A stretch of 64,000 nt of DNA from Rana temporaria (taxonomy: Eukaryota; Chordata; Amphibia; Anura; Ranidae). The number at the start of each line of letters is the position of its first letter. The first letter of the stretch is position 1. The position numbers and the translations under genes were made by a program. The DNA lies in assembly GCF_905171775.1 (NCBI RefSeq), contig NC_053489.1, positions 153,468,142 to 153,532,141 of the forward strand, written 5' to 3'. The notes beneath the pieces were generated by a model, which saw only the letters and a program-made list of their open reading frames with translations, had not been told where the DNA came from and made no database searches. This document shows positions 33,071 through 44,464 of this stretch, piece after piece.

Positions 33071-34202
33071 ATGCCAGGACCAGCAATGATTTTGACGGCA
33101 CTTGCTGCCTTACAGGCACAAAGGAGGAGGAGGGCACAGAGGAGGAGGATGAGGGCACAGGCGCGTGTTTATCGGCCACGCCGTGATATTTGGCAAATGC
33201 CAGTTTATGAGGTCATTGGCAACTACCGATTTGATAGGGAGGCCATCCTGGAGATTACCCAACTCCTTCATGAGGATCTAATCGCCCCAACCCTACGTTC
33301 CCATGCCCTGACACCTCTTGAAAAAGTTATGGCAACACTGCATTTTCTAGCGAGTGGCTCCTTCCAGCGAGCATCTGGAGGTGTGGCTGGGATGGTGCAG
33401 TCAACCATGAGTAAATGCCTACATCAGGTGGTCCCTGCCATACTGCGGCGCATGAGCCATCAGTTTGTCATGCCCACCCAGGAGGACCAGCGTGTGCAAG
33501 CAATGACAGACTTTTATAATATTGCTGGCTTTCCTAAGATCATCGGGGCGATTGACTGCACCCATGTGGCACTCCAGCCCCCCCATGATACTGAACACCT
33601 GTTCAGAAACAGGAAAGGCTGGCATTCAATCAATGTCCAGATGATCGTCGATGCACATGGCCTCATCTGGCACGTTTGTGCCAAGTTTCCCGGCTCGTGC
33701 CATGATAGTTTCATACTAAGGCAGACCAAGATCTACAGAGACTTGGAGATGAACGTGTATGGAGACAGCTGGCTGATTGGTGAGTGACATTGGTGTCAGG
33801 TATGCCCCCCCATGATGGAGACATCACAAGGGGCACATGCATGACTAATATTCTCCTGTCTTTTCCCTTACAGGTGACTCAGGATATGCATTGGGACCCC
33901 ACCTGATGACCCCCTTTCGGAACCCCCAAACACCCGGAGAACGAAAATACAATGAGGTGCACGTCCAGACCCGGGCTATAGTTGAGCGGACTTTTGGCAT
34001 GCTAAAGTCACGATTCAGATGCCTGGACAAGACTGGGGGTACACTATTGTATTCCCCAGACTTTGTGTGCAAAATTATTGGTGCATGTTGCATACTGCAC
34101 AATTTTGCATTAAGAAGGGGCATGCATGTGGAGATATCTCCTGACCTAACCCCCCACCCAGGCAACCCCCCCCCCCCCAAACCCCTCTACCCGGTCTGCT
34201 GA
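33071..34202 (+). CDS. Harbinger transposase, two exons, apparently intact (345 aa)
   Basis: HARBI1-like DDE nuclease that cuts and joins the element ends in the nucleus. Exon 1 is 33071-33779, exon 2 is 33874-34202; the 94-bp intron has GTGAGT and CCTTACAG and restores WLIGDSGYAL across the join. An Arg-rich, nuclear-localisation-like N-terminus (about 17-40) precedes a helix-turn-helix-like region (YEVIGNYRFDREAILEITQLL). The catalytic triad is D162 (IGAIDCTHV), D212 (FPGSCHDSF) and E274 (AIVERTFGMLK), all present. The C-terminus ends after CILHNFALRRG and a Pro-rich tail. Length matches the family (about 340-350 aa). No stop or frameshift was seen, so it could be functional if the partner protein is available. 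Confidence 0.93.
33780..33873 (+). other. Intron of the Harbinger transposase
   Basis: 94 bp, donor G|GTGAGT, pyrimidine-rich tract TTCTCCTGTCTTTTCCCTTA, acceptor CAG|G. Removal keeps frame. Confidence 0.88.
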
Positions 34203-34779
34203 GGGCCAGGCTATCAGGAGACAACTGTCTGAAGGCATCTTTGCCCAGTAAATGCATCCTAATACAATTTTTGTTTTTGATTTGCCAAGACCAAATCACA
34301 GAGATTATGTGACCTTTAAATCTTTATTTTGCTAAATAAATGCACATTACTTATATGCCAAACAGAATGTTTATTTTGATTTACAAAACGCACATTAATT
34401 ATCTCACAATGAGAATGCATGAATGCACGTCATTGTGGTCCCTAGCACAGACACATCACATGCACATCGAATTGGATTAGATCCAAGTACCCCCCCCCCC
34501 TTTGGTACTTGGGAGCAGTAACGCCCTGCCACGGCTCCAATTATGTCACTGTGCATTCATACACCATTCAGGAACCTAGTCCTCTTCTCCCTGGTCCTGG
34601 GGATCCCTACTCCACCAAAACTGAGGGTGACACCCTTATGTTTTCAGGAATGCCATCCCCCCACATTCACACATCATTCACACACATATACCAAATCATA
34701 AGTACAGTGTAAAAAAATAAAAAATAAAAAAGTACCCCTGCAACTTAAGGATGTTGCCGAGTGCTCCTTCTGGGCTGCC

Positions 34780-34830
34780 CACGGGCACGGGCACGGTCAC
34801 GGGGACGGGCACGGGGACGGGCACGGGGAC
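34780..34830 (-). repeat. Tandem CACGGGGACGGG repeat
   Basis: Imperfect 12-bp units that encode the Arg-Pro-Arg-Ala tail of the Myb-like protein. Confidence 0.85.
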
Positions 34831-34865
34831 GGCCACGGCCAACTGGGGGATCTTCACGGGGGGGG

Positions 34866-35005
34866 GTCTGTGCAGGGGAGGGAGTATTTTCAGGGGGGGG
34901 GGGACTGTGCAGGGGAGGGAGTATTTTCAGGGGGGGGGGACTGTGCAGGGGAGGGAGTATTTTGAGGGCGGGGGGACTGTACAGGGGAGGAAGCAGCCTC
35001 CCCTG
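34866..35005 (-). repeat. 36-bp tandem repeat, four units
   Basis: CTGTGCAGGGGAGGGAGTAT recurs every 36-37 bp from 34868. It encodes a 12-aa Pro/Ser repeat (SPAQSPPPENTP). G runs inside vary in length and break the frame. Confidence 0.88.
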
Positions 35006-35679
35006 GTGTCTGTCCTCCTGCTGGCCTTCCCTCCAAGGCAACGGATATCCTTGTCAGACAGGAAGTTATGGCAGCCGTATTGGCCTGCACAGCCCGGGTA
35101 TTGGCCTGCACAGCCTGGGTGAGGGCAGTCACCTCCTGGGCCACACCTGTTGTGGCGTTCCTCAGGTCCCACAAACAGGTGATGACCCCCACGGAGTTGG
35201 TGGCCACGTCACCCAGTGACTCCCTCATTGCACCCAGGCTGCGCTCCACCTTGCTGATAGTTTTTTGTATTGCAGACAGACTGCGGGTCTGCCGGACATT
35301 GTCCCTCAACAGACTGACCGGCAGACGCACCAACCCCCCCCCCTGTTTTCAGGGGTCGGCATCCTACTTGCCCCTGAGGCTTGTGGCCTTGGAGGAGGAG
35401 TTGGAGTGAGCCATGGGTGCTGCTGCATGTTGGAGGAGGGTTGGAAGGGGCGACCCATGATGGTGGCCTGACTTCTGGGCGCCTGTGGGGTTCCCTCAGG
35501 GGATGATTCAAAAGTCATATCTTGGCCCATCATTATTTCCTGCCCAATCAGAATATTGTCATCTTCCTCCCCCTCATCCTCCTCCCACTCAACATCCAAA
35601 TTAGGGGAGTTGTGGGCACTCCCCTCCCATGGCGAATCCTGCCCTTCTTGGGACTCTGCATGAGCCTGTCTTGGGGGTG

Positions 35680-35912
35680 GTGCAGCAGCCTGCCCTGATG
35701 GGCCTGCAACCTCCTGACCTGATGGGCCAGCAACCTCCTGACCTGATGGGGCTGCCACCTCCTGGGCTGATGGGGCTGCAACCTCCTGACCTGATGGGGC
35801 TGCCACCTCCTGGGCTGATGGGCCTGCAACCTCCTGACCTGATGGGGCTGCCACCTCCTGGGCTGATGGGGCTGGCACCTCCTGGGCTGATGGGGCTGCC
35901 ACCTCCTGGCCA
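35680..35912 (-). repeat. 30-bp tandem repeat, about eight units
   Basis: Units of the type GGGCTGCCACCTCCTGGGCTGATG encode alternating QEVAAPSA and QEVAGPSG. It is part of the Myb-like protein linker. Confidence 0.9.
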
Positions 35913-37232
35913 TCTGGGGAGGACACAAAACAATCACAGGTTGTTGGATCCATACACTTGGCACATCTTCCCTTCCCCCACCCACACATGCTAATCACCA
36001 GATAGAAATTCCAAAAAATTACCTGTCCTCATAAGAGGATCATTGTCAAAGCCAGGCAGGCCCACCACCTGCTGTGGGTGGAAACACTGGGCCACTGCCC
36101 ATTCCTCCTCACTCATCCTGACTGGGCAGGGTCCCCCTCCTCCAGTGCCCCTGGTATGGGCATGCAGCGTTGCCAGCTTGTTCCGGGACACGCTCCTCAA
36201 GTCATTTTTTTTTTTTTGAACTCCAGCGATGGTCCTGGTCTCCCCCCCCCCGCCGCATTGATCCGATCGGTGATCTTTTGAAGGATCTCCTTCCTCCTGG
36301 CCGGGGTGGTGGTGTGGCTCTCAGGGCCATGGAGAAATCGCCCAAATTTAATGACGCCCTGAGCAAGTATATGCTTCTCTGCCGGTGAAAAATTTAGCTT
36401 CCTGCGCTTGGGAGCCATGACAGACAACACCCAGCAACAGGGAACTCAGCCAACAAACAAACAACAATACACACACACACCAAAGAAAATACAAACAAGC
36501 CAAAATAAAAAATAGACAGACAGCTACTATTAATTCGAAAACAAACAGGCAAAAAAGGAAAACAAAAAATATAAACAAAACCAAAAAAATACTATTAGGA
36601 AAAACAAACAGGCAAACAATCAAAACAAAAAACAAATTAGCAAAAACAAACACCAACTATACCCTCCAACTCCACAAACACTTTTCTCACAAAACAATCT
36701 TACCAACAAACACTGACAAACGTTCAAAGCAGAAGCAACTTGCTTTAGGAAGGGAACACAGGGAAATACTTTTGCAATTGAAGTGTGTTTGACTGGGGCT
36801 ATTTAGACACAGGGCGATCTTCAAACTAAGTACGCTTGGCCTTTTACCTATCTCACTGATTGCGCTGACCAAAGTTCTGCACATGCGCATTGAGGTCCAG
36901 ATTCGTGCGCGCATGCGCAGTACGGCCGGCACTTCATTTGCATGGGGTCACGGCTCATTACAATGAAGCACGCCCACTTCATTCCCACTTGCCATAACCA
37001 CGCCTTAGGCATTGAAACTTAAGTTAAGGATGGCGCAGTTTTGTGCGCAAATGCACTGAGAATACGGTAGTTACGACACCAACTTAGGGCGCCGTAACTT
37101 AAATGACATAAGTTAGATAATCCTAAATTTAGACATGGTTTTGAGAATTTGGCCCAGTGTGTTTATGTAAAGATGTTAAGATAAATTAATGTTTGTTGTA
37201 GCTGAAAATTTCAGTTGAAGACATCACAGTAA

Positions 37233-37551
37233 AGCCCTGTACATAAGATCGGTCCATCCATCCGATGAGAACGGTCTGATGGACCGTTTTCATCGGTTAA
37301 CCGATGAAGCTGACTGATGATCAGTCGTGCCTACACACCATTGGTTAAAAAACCGATCATGTCAGAACACGGTGACGTAAAACACAACAACGTGCTGAAA
37401 AAAAGGAAGTTCAATGCTTCCAAGCATGCGTCGACTTGATTCTTGGTTTTTAGCTATCGATTAGGAATCCATCACACATGATCGGTTTGGACTGATGAAA
37501 ACGGTCCATCAGACCGTTCTCATCGGTTTAACCGATCGTGTGTACGCGGCC
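37233..37551. mobile_element. hAT-like MITE
   Basis: The left end is AGCCCTGTACATAAGATCGG, the right end CCGATCGTGTGTACGCGGCC. Inverted inner motifs are GATGAGAACGGTCTGATGG and CCATCAGACCGTTCTCATC. Related by ends to 28904-29340. No coding sequence. Confidence 0.7.
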
Positions 37552-37883
37552 TAAGTGTAAATAGCAGGCAAATGTAGCTTCACCTATAGCCTTCCCTTAA
37601 GGCAAACATGCCTAGGAGTATGAAGATGCCCGCTAGCAGACCCAAGGTACAAGATAGATCCAAGGAAGCCATACCAGATGAAAACCACTCCGGAGGTGTC
37701 AGGACTAGTGACTGGCAGCAGGCTTAATCCTTGGACATTGCAAAGGTCAGGGCTGGCGTCAGACAGATGAGGTATTTGGTAAAGTAGTTATGACTAGCAG
37801 TAGACAGGAAAAGTATTCAATAAACCTAGCAAATGTTCTAAAGGCAAAGAAAGTTTTATGAATGTTCATACGAATATTCAGAT

Positions 37884-38360
37884 TTTTCCTATATTACATA
37901 GTTACATAGTTACATAGTTAGTCAGGTTGAAAAAAGACACAAGTCCATCCAGTTCAACCAGTACAATTGTAATGTACCTTTACTGTTTACCTAAGTAGAG
38001 GAACTTATAAGGAAAGTAAAGATAATTTTTGCTTTGAAACAGCATGTGGAACTAGAGTTAAGCCTTGAAGACTGAGCACTTGCGGCTTATTTTCTTTAAA
38101 AGAAACAGAAAAGTGAAAGCAGGAAAAAAGACCAAGTGGCTTATCGAGTCTGACATAATAATTTTTTTATTTATACTTGTTTTTGTATTTTTTGTTTTTG
38201 TTAACCTACTGTTTATTGACTCGCTACCACTGCTGGAAGTCTATTAAAAGCATCAACTACTCTTTCAGTAAAATTATGCTTTAGAAAATTTGTTTTTAAC
38301 TTTCCACCTACTAGTAAGTAAGTTGTGTTCCTGTGTTATTTATCTTGGCTTCATATTGAA
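37884..38360 (-). pseudogene. CR1-like LINE 3' end
   Basis: The tail has three ACATAGTT octamers, then GTTGAAAAAAGACACAAG and CATCCAGTTCAACC. Further in on the minus strand, NFLKHNFTERVVDAFNRLPA matches CR1-like RT C-termini. The sequence between is degraded. Confidence 0.7.
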
Positions 38361-38673
38361 GGGGGCTGAACAAAAAAAAGCTGACAGCTCAGGTTGGAGC
38401 TGATGTACCAACAATCCGACGTTAGTGCAGTAATCTCCCCTGCTGTACTATTGTGTTCTGACAGGGGGATGACCCCCTGCCAGAACACTACGGTCAGTGC
38501 TCTCAGCCATTGGCTGAGAGTGATGATGGAGAGATGGTCGGCAGACCTTTTTCGTCATGCCCCTTCAACAGAAGTTTCTGTCAGACTGGCTGCAGTACAC
38601 ACAGGCCGAATAACGGCAAATTTCTATTGAACCGGCCGATGCTGCCCAACATTCGGCCCTTGTGTATGGGGCC
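38361..38673. mobile_element. Probable MITE remnant (right end clear)
   Basis: The right end, CGGCCCTTGTGTATGGGGCC followed by TAAG, matches the CGTGTGTATGGGGCC termini of other MITEs here. The left border is not clear. Confidence 0.45.
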
Positions 38674-38725
38674 TAAGGGTGCAATGACACTACAGCAAAG
38701 CAGGAAACTAAAGCTATACACAATG

Positions 38726-38939
38726 GGGTTGATTTATTAAAGCTAAAAAGGCTTTTCGATTTGAAGGGATTTTTCCTTTAGCCTGGTGAATGAGGTGAAG
38801 CTGTGCTGACCTTCATTCTCCAATCATGTGTAAGCAAATATACAGTTTTTAAAAACATCCTTTTATGTAATAGGGTGTTGTTTTGCCAATTTGCCTTTTC
38901 CAAAGGGAACAGCCTATTTGTCTTTAGCAAATTAATCCA
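38726..38939. mobile_element. MITE with GGGTTGATTTA ends
   Basis: The left end is GGGGTTGATTTATTAAAG, the right end CTTTAGCAAATTAATCC; imperfect inverted repeats. Same end type as 40113-40299. Confidence 0.6.
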
Positions 38940-39312
38940 AGTTCTTGTATTGGCTATATGAATGTACTTTTAGTTCAAAACTTTTAAGAATGCCCATTCT
39001 TTTGACAAAGAGAACTGAGTAATTATAAATATTTGCACTACAACATAAATTTAGTTAACCAAACAGACAGTATTGCCTATCATTTCACGTTCCTGGTACT
39101 AAAATGGCTTACATGGCACATTGATTTAAAATTAGAAATAGCGGGAAAGATTGGCCAGAGAGGCAATAGACACTACTGGAAGTCGAAATTGGAGAAGGGA
39201 GGAAGGTTATGGCAGGTGAAAGTTGATTTCTGTGTTATAAACAAACATTTGGACTAAATAAAGATTAATATTACACCTGGACCAGATGTCTTATGGCATA
39301 CCCATGATGTTA

Positions 39313-39358
39313 TATATATATAAACACTGTATATATATATAAAATATAATATATATGT
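39313..39358. repeat. AT microsatellite
   Basis: Imperfect (AT)n in two blocks around ACACTG. Confidence 0.9.
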
Positions 39359-39574
39359 GACACTCATGGGTATTGAGAAAGATGGACTGAGCTGAAAAAT
39401 TACAATAATATGCTGTTGCATTGATTTATCCCAGCTGAAAGACCCGTGAGTGTCTTTATATTTGTTTTGGATTTGCATTAATATTTCTTCTACAGCATAT
39501 ATGCTATACATTTTTTTTAGAGATTACTTAATGATTAGAATGATAGCTAGTTAAAAAACTATTTGATAATCAAT

Positions 39575-40095
39575 AGACAACATGGATTTATGAAAGACTG
39601 ATGTTATCAATCAAATCTACAGTACTTACTTTTTTTTATAAGGAATTAAGCATTAGGCATAATGTAGAAAATGGGATGGCTGTAGATGTAGTACTGTACA
39701 TTTGGACTTTGCTACAATGTTTGACAAAGTATCCCACAGATGGCTAATGTGTAAGTTAGGGTCTATAGATTTAGAAAATTAGGTCTGTAAATTAATATAA
39801 AATTAGTGTAAATCCCACATTCAGAAAGTAGTGATTTAATATTAATAGTCTAAGGCTCAGTTATTATACCATTACTTTTTAACCTGTAAATGAATGATAT
39901 ATAGCTTGGGTTTAAAAGTTGTTTTGTTTGGAAATGATACAAGGAAGAAAAGCCCTTACAATATAACCATGATGTTATGTTTGCTTATTCATAAAAAAAA
40001 TTGGTTTGATATTGATATTAATAAATGTAAAGATATTCACTTGGGACTAAAGTCATACATGCAATCTAAGGTGAGTGAATCTGGATGAATCAATG
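39575..40095 (+). pseudogene. CR1-like RT domain fossil
   Basis: Several conserved RT blocks appear in order across frames: QHGFMKD (39577), VHLDFATMFDKVSHRWLMCKL and GSIDLEN (about 39700-39780), remnants of VLGPLLFNLYINDI (about 39860), FGNDTRK in place of FADDTKL (about 39928), and FDIDINKCKDIHLGLK (about 40005). Many stops. An old copy, decayed beyond function. Confidence 0.78.
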
Positions 40096-40112
40096 ACAGA
40101 GAAGGCTCCATG

Positions 40113-40299
40113 AGGTTGATTTACCAAAACTGGAGAGTGCAAAATCTGGTATAATTGAGCATGGTAGCCAAACAGTTTCTAACTTCAGCTTGTTCAATTA
40201 AGCTTTGACAAAAAGAAAAAACAAACAAACTGGAAGCTGATTGGTTTATGTGCAGAGCTGCACCATACTTTACACTCTGTAGTTTTAGTAAATTAACCC
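40113..40299. mobile_element. MITE with GGTTGATTTACC ends
   Basis: The left end is GGTTGATTTACCAAAACTGG, with GAGAGTGCAAAATCTGG. The right end is GTAGTTTTAGTAAATTAACC. 187 bp, no ORF. Confidence 0.7.
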
Positions 40300-41379
40300 T
40301 TATGTGTCCTGGTAGATTTACTAACAACATACAATGCCATTGTTTACCTTCTAGAATGAGCAAGACCATTTTTTTGTATTAAAAGTGCAATAGACTTGCA
40401 GGAAATATATAATCTTAGACCTATACAAAGCGTTAGTAAAACACCATGCTTGAGGAAGAGAACTGAGTGTTCTCAAAATGTATTCAGTGTATATTTCAAC
40501 ATCTCTGTGTTGCCTAATGAGTTTATGTGAAATCTTTATTATTAGCTGTAAAATAATTGTAAGTATGAATATATTTCATTTAGATTTATATCTATGTAGG
40601 CCCTGTTATGCAGATGATTTGGTGCCTACGCTTGTGTATCTGAACAATGGGACCCAAACCTCTTTGTTCTACACATATTCACTTCAAAGGATCCCATGTT
40701 TGGATATGAAATGAAGGCGGCCAGCCCGTCATCAATACTTAACTTCCCTGAAAAAGGTCAAGTTAAATCTCCCGCTCAGAATTGTGACAATGATTTGCAT
40801 TAAAGAGGAATAACTTATGCAAAGTATATGGATTGGAGCTGTAGCCAATCCTTAACCAGGAATAGGGAGGCCACCAATCAGAGCCATGTCATGCCAACAA
40901 ATAAGGCATCAGCCTGTAATGATATACATAAACTAGATGGGAGGGAAGTAAACACTCTATGGCAGAGAAGCCACCAAAATTGAACCTCTATGGGAATGGT
41001 AAAAATGGGAACTCACCCTTATACTTGTATCTAAATGTTTGTCTTATGTATTTTCTGGCCTACTGTTTGTAGATGAATGTTGTAAGGAATATACTCAGCA
41101 TTCTTTCATGTAATCTATGATTTTTTCCTGTACAATTAGATAGATTGATGTGTATTAGTCTAGGCCTCCTTACTGTATAGCAATACATTTTTGTTTTTGT
41201 GCTAACGCTTTCACTCATGGTTAAAGAATTCTCATTAACCCAAATCATATCTGAGAGATATTAAATCTCAAATATAACTTACGGGTAACATCTGCTACTG
41301 TCCATGGCAACCATTGCACATTACTTTACTGCTGAACAGCAAAGAATAAGCATTTTCTTCTAATGTAATTGTGCTTCTC
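40300..41379. other. No recognisable feature
   Basis: AT-rich sequence without recognisable repeats or genes. An in-frame YADDL near 40606 is judged chance. Confidence 0.45.
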
Positions 41380-41645
41380 TTCACAATTGTCAGGATGTTA
41401 AACATTGCATACTTGAACACAGAGGAAATCAAGAATACATTTTCTGCAAGCTTAAAGGCATTAACAAAGCATGTAATGCCAATCTCTAGCTAGTGAGCAA
41501 GATCTTTGTCTTGTATTAAAAAAAAAAAAACAGACTAAAAAAAATATAATCCGGCCCTTGTAGAAAGCATTAGCAAGACCTCACATTGAATATTCAGTTT
41601 GAAATATAGGGATGAACTGGGTTCAGTTTAAGCAGGGTACAGTAG
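41380..41645 (+). pseudogene. CR1-like RT fragment
   Basis: Frames give LKGINKACNANL, VSKIFVLY and ALARPHIEYSV, matching the CR1-type region upstream of the RT C-terminus. Short and decayed, with an A tract inside. Confidence 0.6.
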
Positions 41646-41893
41646 AAAAGTATGGATGCCAAAACTGAATGCTATAGAAATCAATAGGAGTTGAATCTGT
41701 CAGATGAAAAATGCCAATTTTCTGGACTATTAAGCAATGGGTTGTCAACAAAAAAAATAGAAGGTGAAGGGGGCAGTGGCCCAGGGAGCATGGACCAATG
41801 CAAAAACAAGTTGTATATAATTTTTCCATTTGGCTAGGAGCAGTGATTTTTAAAATGATTAAAGTAAAGTAAAGCATAATTTCTTTAAATAAG
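41646..41893. other. No recognisable feature
   Basis: Degraded sequence up to the Harbinger MITE border. Confidence 0.4.
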
Positions 41894-42256
41894 GGGCCAA
41901 ATTCTCAAAAACTCTGCGTAACTTAAATTTCAGCAGTTAAGTTACACTGACTTAAAATTTCTACCTAAGTGCCTGATCGTCAAAGCACTTAGGTAGAAAT
42001 TACACGCTGTGTAACTTAAGTGCCGCCGTCGTAAGGCGGTCCTCCTCTCCTGGGGGTGTTTAAAATTTAAATGAGGCGCGCTCCCGCGCCGGCCGTACTG
42101 CGCATGCGTGTGACGTCATTTTCCCGACGTGCAGCGCGCGAACGTAATTAACGCCGGCCGGCTTTGAGAATTTCGACGGGACACTAAAGTTGCGACGGGT
42201 GAAAAAAAAGGACGCGCCGGGAAAACAAATAATTATAAAAAAAAATGACAGCGTCG

Positions 42257-44115
42257 CTCAGCATGCATTCCTGAGAGGGAGAACTCCATGCCAATTTTCA
42301 AAGAAAAAAACGGCATGGGTTCCCCCCCCAGGAGCATACCAGGCCCTTAGGTCTGGTATGGGTTGTAAGGAGACCCCCCACGCCGAAAAATTGACGTAGG
42401 GGGTCCCCCTACAATCCATACCAGACCCGTATCCAAAGCACGCTACCCGGCAGGCCAGGAATGGGAGTGGGGACGAGCGAGCGCCCCCCCCCCCTCCTGA
42501 GCCGTGCCAGGCCGCATGCCCTCAACATGGGGGGGTTGGGTGCTCTGGGGCAGGGGGGCGCACTGCGGGCCCCCCCACCCCAGAGCACCCTGTCCCCATG
42601 TTGATGAGGACAGGACCTCTTCCCGACAACCCTTGCCATTGGTTGTCGGGGTCTGCGGGCGGAGGCTTATCGGAATCTGGGAGTCCCCTCAAATAAGGGG
42701 GCCCCCAGATACCGGCCCCCCACCCTAAGTGAATGGATATGGGGTACATCGTACCCCTATCCATTCACCTGGAGGCAAAAAGTAAAATGTAGTAAACACA
42801 CAACACAAGGCTTTTTAAAATATTTTATTATTCTGCTCCGGAGGCACCCCCCTGTCTTCGTTATTAGCTCAATTACCAGGGGGGGCTTCTTCTTCCACTC
42901 TCCGGGGGTCTTCTCTGCTCTCCGGGGGTCTTCTCCGCTCTCCGGGGGTCTTCTCCGGACTCCGGGGGCTTCTTCCATCTTCTCCCCTCTTCCGCTCTTG
43001 ACTCGGCGAACCCCGGTTCTTCTGCAGCTCTCCGGTGCCTTCTTCTTCAGCGCTGGCTGCCTGCTATGTTTGTGTGTTAGCTCGATTTCAAACAGGCAGC
43101 CGGCGCGGTCTTCTGTGACGCCAGGGTCTTCTGGTCTTCTGTTCTTCCGATGTTGCCTCGTCGCCTGTTGTCGCTGTAATGATGGAAGCGCGCCTTGCAT
43201 CACATTTATATAGGCATCACCGTCCCATCATGCTCCGGTAGGTACCCACGTGGTGGGTGCACGTGGGTAGGCACCCACCACGTGGGTACCTGCCGGAACA
43301 TAGCAGGCAGCCAGCGCTGAAGAAGAAGGCACCGGAGAGCTGCAGAAGAACCGGGGTTCGCCGAGTCAAGAGCGGAAGAGGGGAGAAGATGGAAGAAGCC
43401 CCCCGGAGTCCGGAGAAGACCCCCGGAGAGCGGAGAAGACCCCCGGAGAGCGGAGAAGACCCCCGGAGAGTGGAAGAAGAAGCCCCCCCTGGTAATTGAG
43501 CTAATAACGAAGACAGGGGGGTGCCTCCGGAGCAGAATAATAAAATATTTTAAAAAGCCTTGTGTTGTGTGTTTACTACATTTTACTTTTTGCCTCCAGG
43601 TGAATGGATAGGGGTACGATGTACCCCATATCCATTCACTTAGGGTGGGGGGCCGGTATCTGGGGGCCCCCTTATTTGAGGGGACTCCCAGATTCCGATA
43701 AGCCTCCGCCCGCAGACCCCGACAACCAATGGCAAGGGTTGTCGGGAAGAGGTCCTGTCCTCATCGACATGGGGACAGGGTGCTCTGGGGTGGGGGGGCC
43801 CGCAGTGCGCCCCCCTGCCCCAGAGCACCCAACCCCCCCATGTTGAGGGCATGCGGCCTGGCACGGCTCAGGAGGGGGGGGGGGCGCTCGCTCGTCCCCA
43901 CTCCCATTCCTGGCCGGCCGGGTAGCGTGCTTTGGATACGGGTCTGGTATGGATTGTAGGGGGACCCCCTACGTCGATTTTTCGGCGGAGGGGGGGTCTC
44001 CTTACAACCCATACCAGACCTAAGGGCCTGGTATGCTCCTGGGGGGGAACCCATGCCGGTTTTGAATTTAAAAATTGCCGTGGAGTTCTCCCTCAGGAAT
44101 GCATACCAAATGCCG
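42257..44115. mobile_element. Palindrome 2 (foldback element, about 1.86 kb)
   Basis: Inserted at CGTCGCT in the MITE, present at 42250-42256 and again at about 44115-44121, a 7-bp duplication. The arms meet near 43250 around TGGGTGCACGTGGG. They share the GGAGCATACC, then GGCCCTTAGGTCTGGTATGG block and the ATGGGGTACATCGTACCCC block with palindrome 1, so both are one family. No protein is encoded. Confidence 0.85.
42885..42975. repeat. Tandem CTCCGGGGGTCTTCTC repeat in palindrome 2 left arm
   Basis: Four to five units of about 20 bp, mirrored as GGAGAAGACCCCCGGAGAGC in the right arm at about 43405-43475. Confidence 0.88.
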
Positions 44116-44464
44116 TCGCTGGAATGGGCCTTTACAAGGTTTGGCTAACTTTCCACATTGTAAAACCAGCCCTAATTTTGCGCCGGCAAATTCGGAACTT
44201 AGGCAGAAATCAAAGTGCTGAAATGCTTTGAAAATCTGCTTAAGTCCTCATTTGCATACGCAAAGCTGGATTTCAATGAGAAATGCCCCCAGTGGCGGAT
44301 GCGGTACTGCATCCTAAAATCTGACCGTGTAAGTGTCTTACACATGTCAGATTTTCTGCCTAACTTTGGAAAAAGCCTTTTGAGAATCGTTTCCAAAGTT
44401 AGGCACAGGGATACGCAGGCTGAACAGCAGTTAAGTCTGCGTATCTCTTTTGAGAATTTGGCCC

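Larger units (their letters stand above)
34745..36418 (-). pseudogene. Harbinger Myb/SANT-like DNA-binding protein gene, broken at homopolymers
   Basis: NAIF1-like accessory protein that in this family binds DNA and brings the transposase to the nucleus and the ends. It starts MAPKRRKLNFSPAEKHILAQ, with the Myb/SANT trihelix to RRKEILQKITDRINA. A frameshift falls in an A13 tract (36204-36216), after which RSVSRNKLATLHAHTRG continues. An intron at 35914-36022 (GTAATT, CCCCAG) joins RT-D-GQEV. Exon 2 has a repeat of QEVAAPSGQEVAGPS-type units, an acidic block (VEWEEDEGEEDDN), a C-tract frameshift near 35340, a coiled-coil-like region (SAIQKTISKVERSLGAMRES), 12-aa Pro-rich repeats and an Arg/Pro tail (RGRPRARPRARPR). 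All breaks are in homopolymer runs, so the gene may be intact in the organism. Confidence 0.82.
32690..37155. mobile_element. Complete Harbinger (PIF/Harbinger) DNA transposon
   Basis: The termini are GGGCCAAATTCTCAAAA and its exact inverse, TTTTGAGAATTTGGCCC, flanked by AGT on both sides. A 3-bp duplication is typical of Harbinger. It carries a plus-strand DDE transposase (two exons) and a convergent minus-strand Myb/SANT-like gene, the standard two-gene layout. TIR and internal sequence match MITEs at 41894 and 57864, so it is their likely autonomous relative. Confidence 0.95.
41894..44464. mobile_element. Harbinger MITE filled by a palindromic element
   Basis: The termini are GGGCCAAATTCTCAAAA and CTTTTGAGAATTTGGCCC, with AAG on both sides as a 3-bp duplication. 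The left 360 bp and right 350 bp match the unfilled MITE at 57864-58527 and the ends of the autonomous Harbinger. The middle 1.86 kb is palindrome 2. Confidence 0.9.

Noticed and set aside
33845..34299. Minus-strand ORFs overlapping the transposase second exon
   Set aside because: Shadow frames of a well-supported coding exon.
40590..40640. YADDLV string suggesting reverse transcriptase
   Set aside because: No other RT motif surrounds it in frame; the CR1 fossil ends at about 40095.
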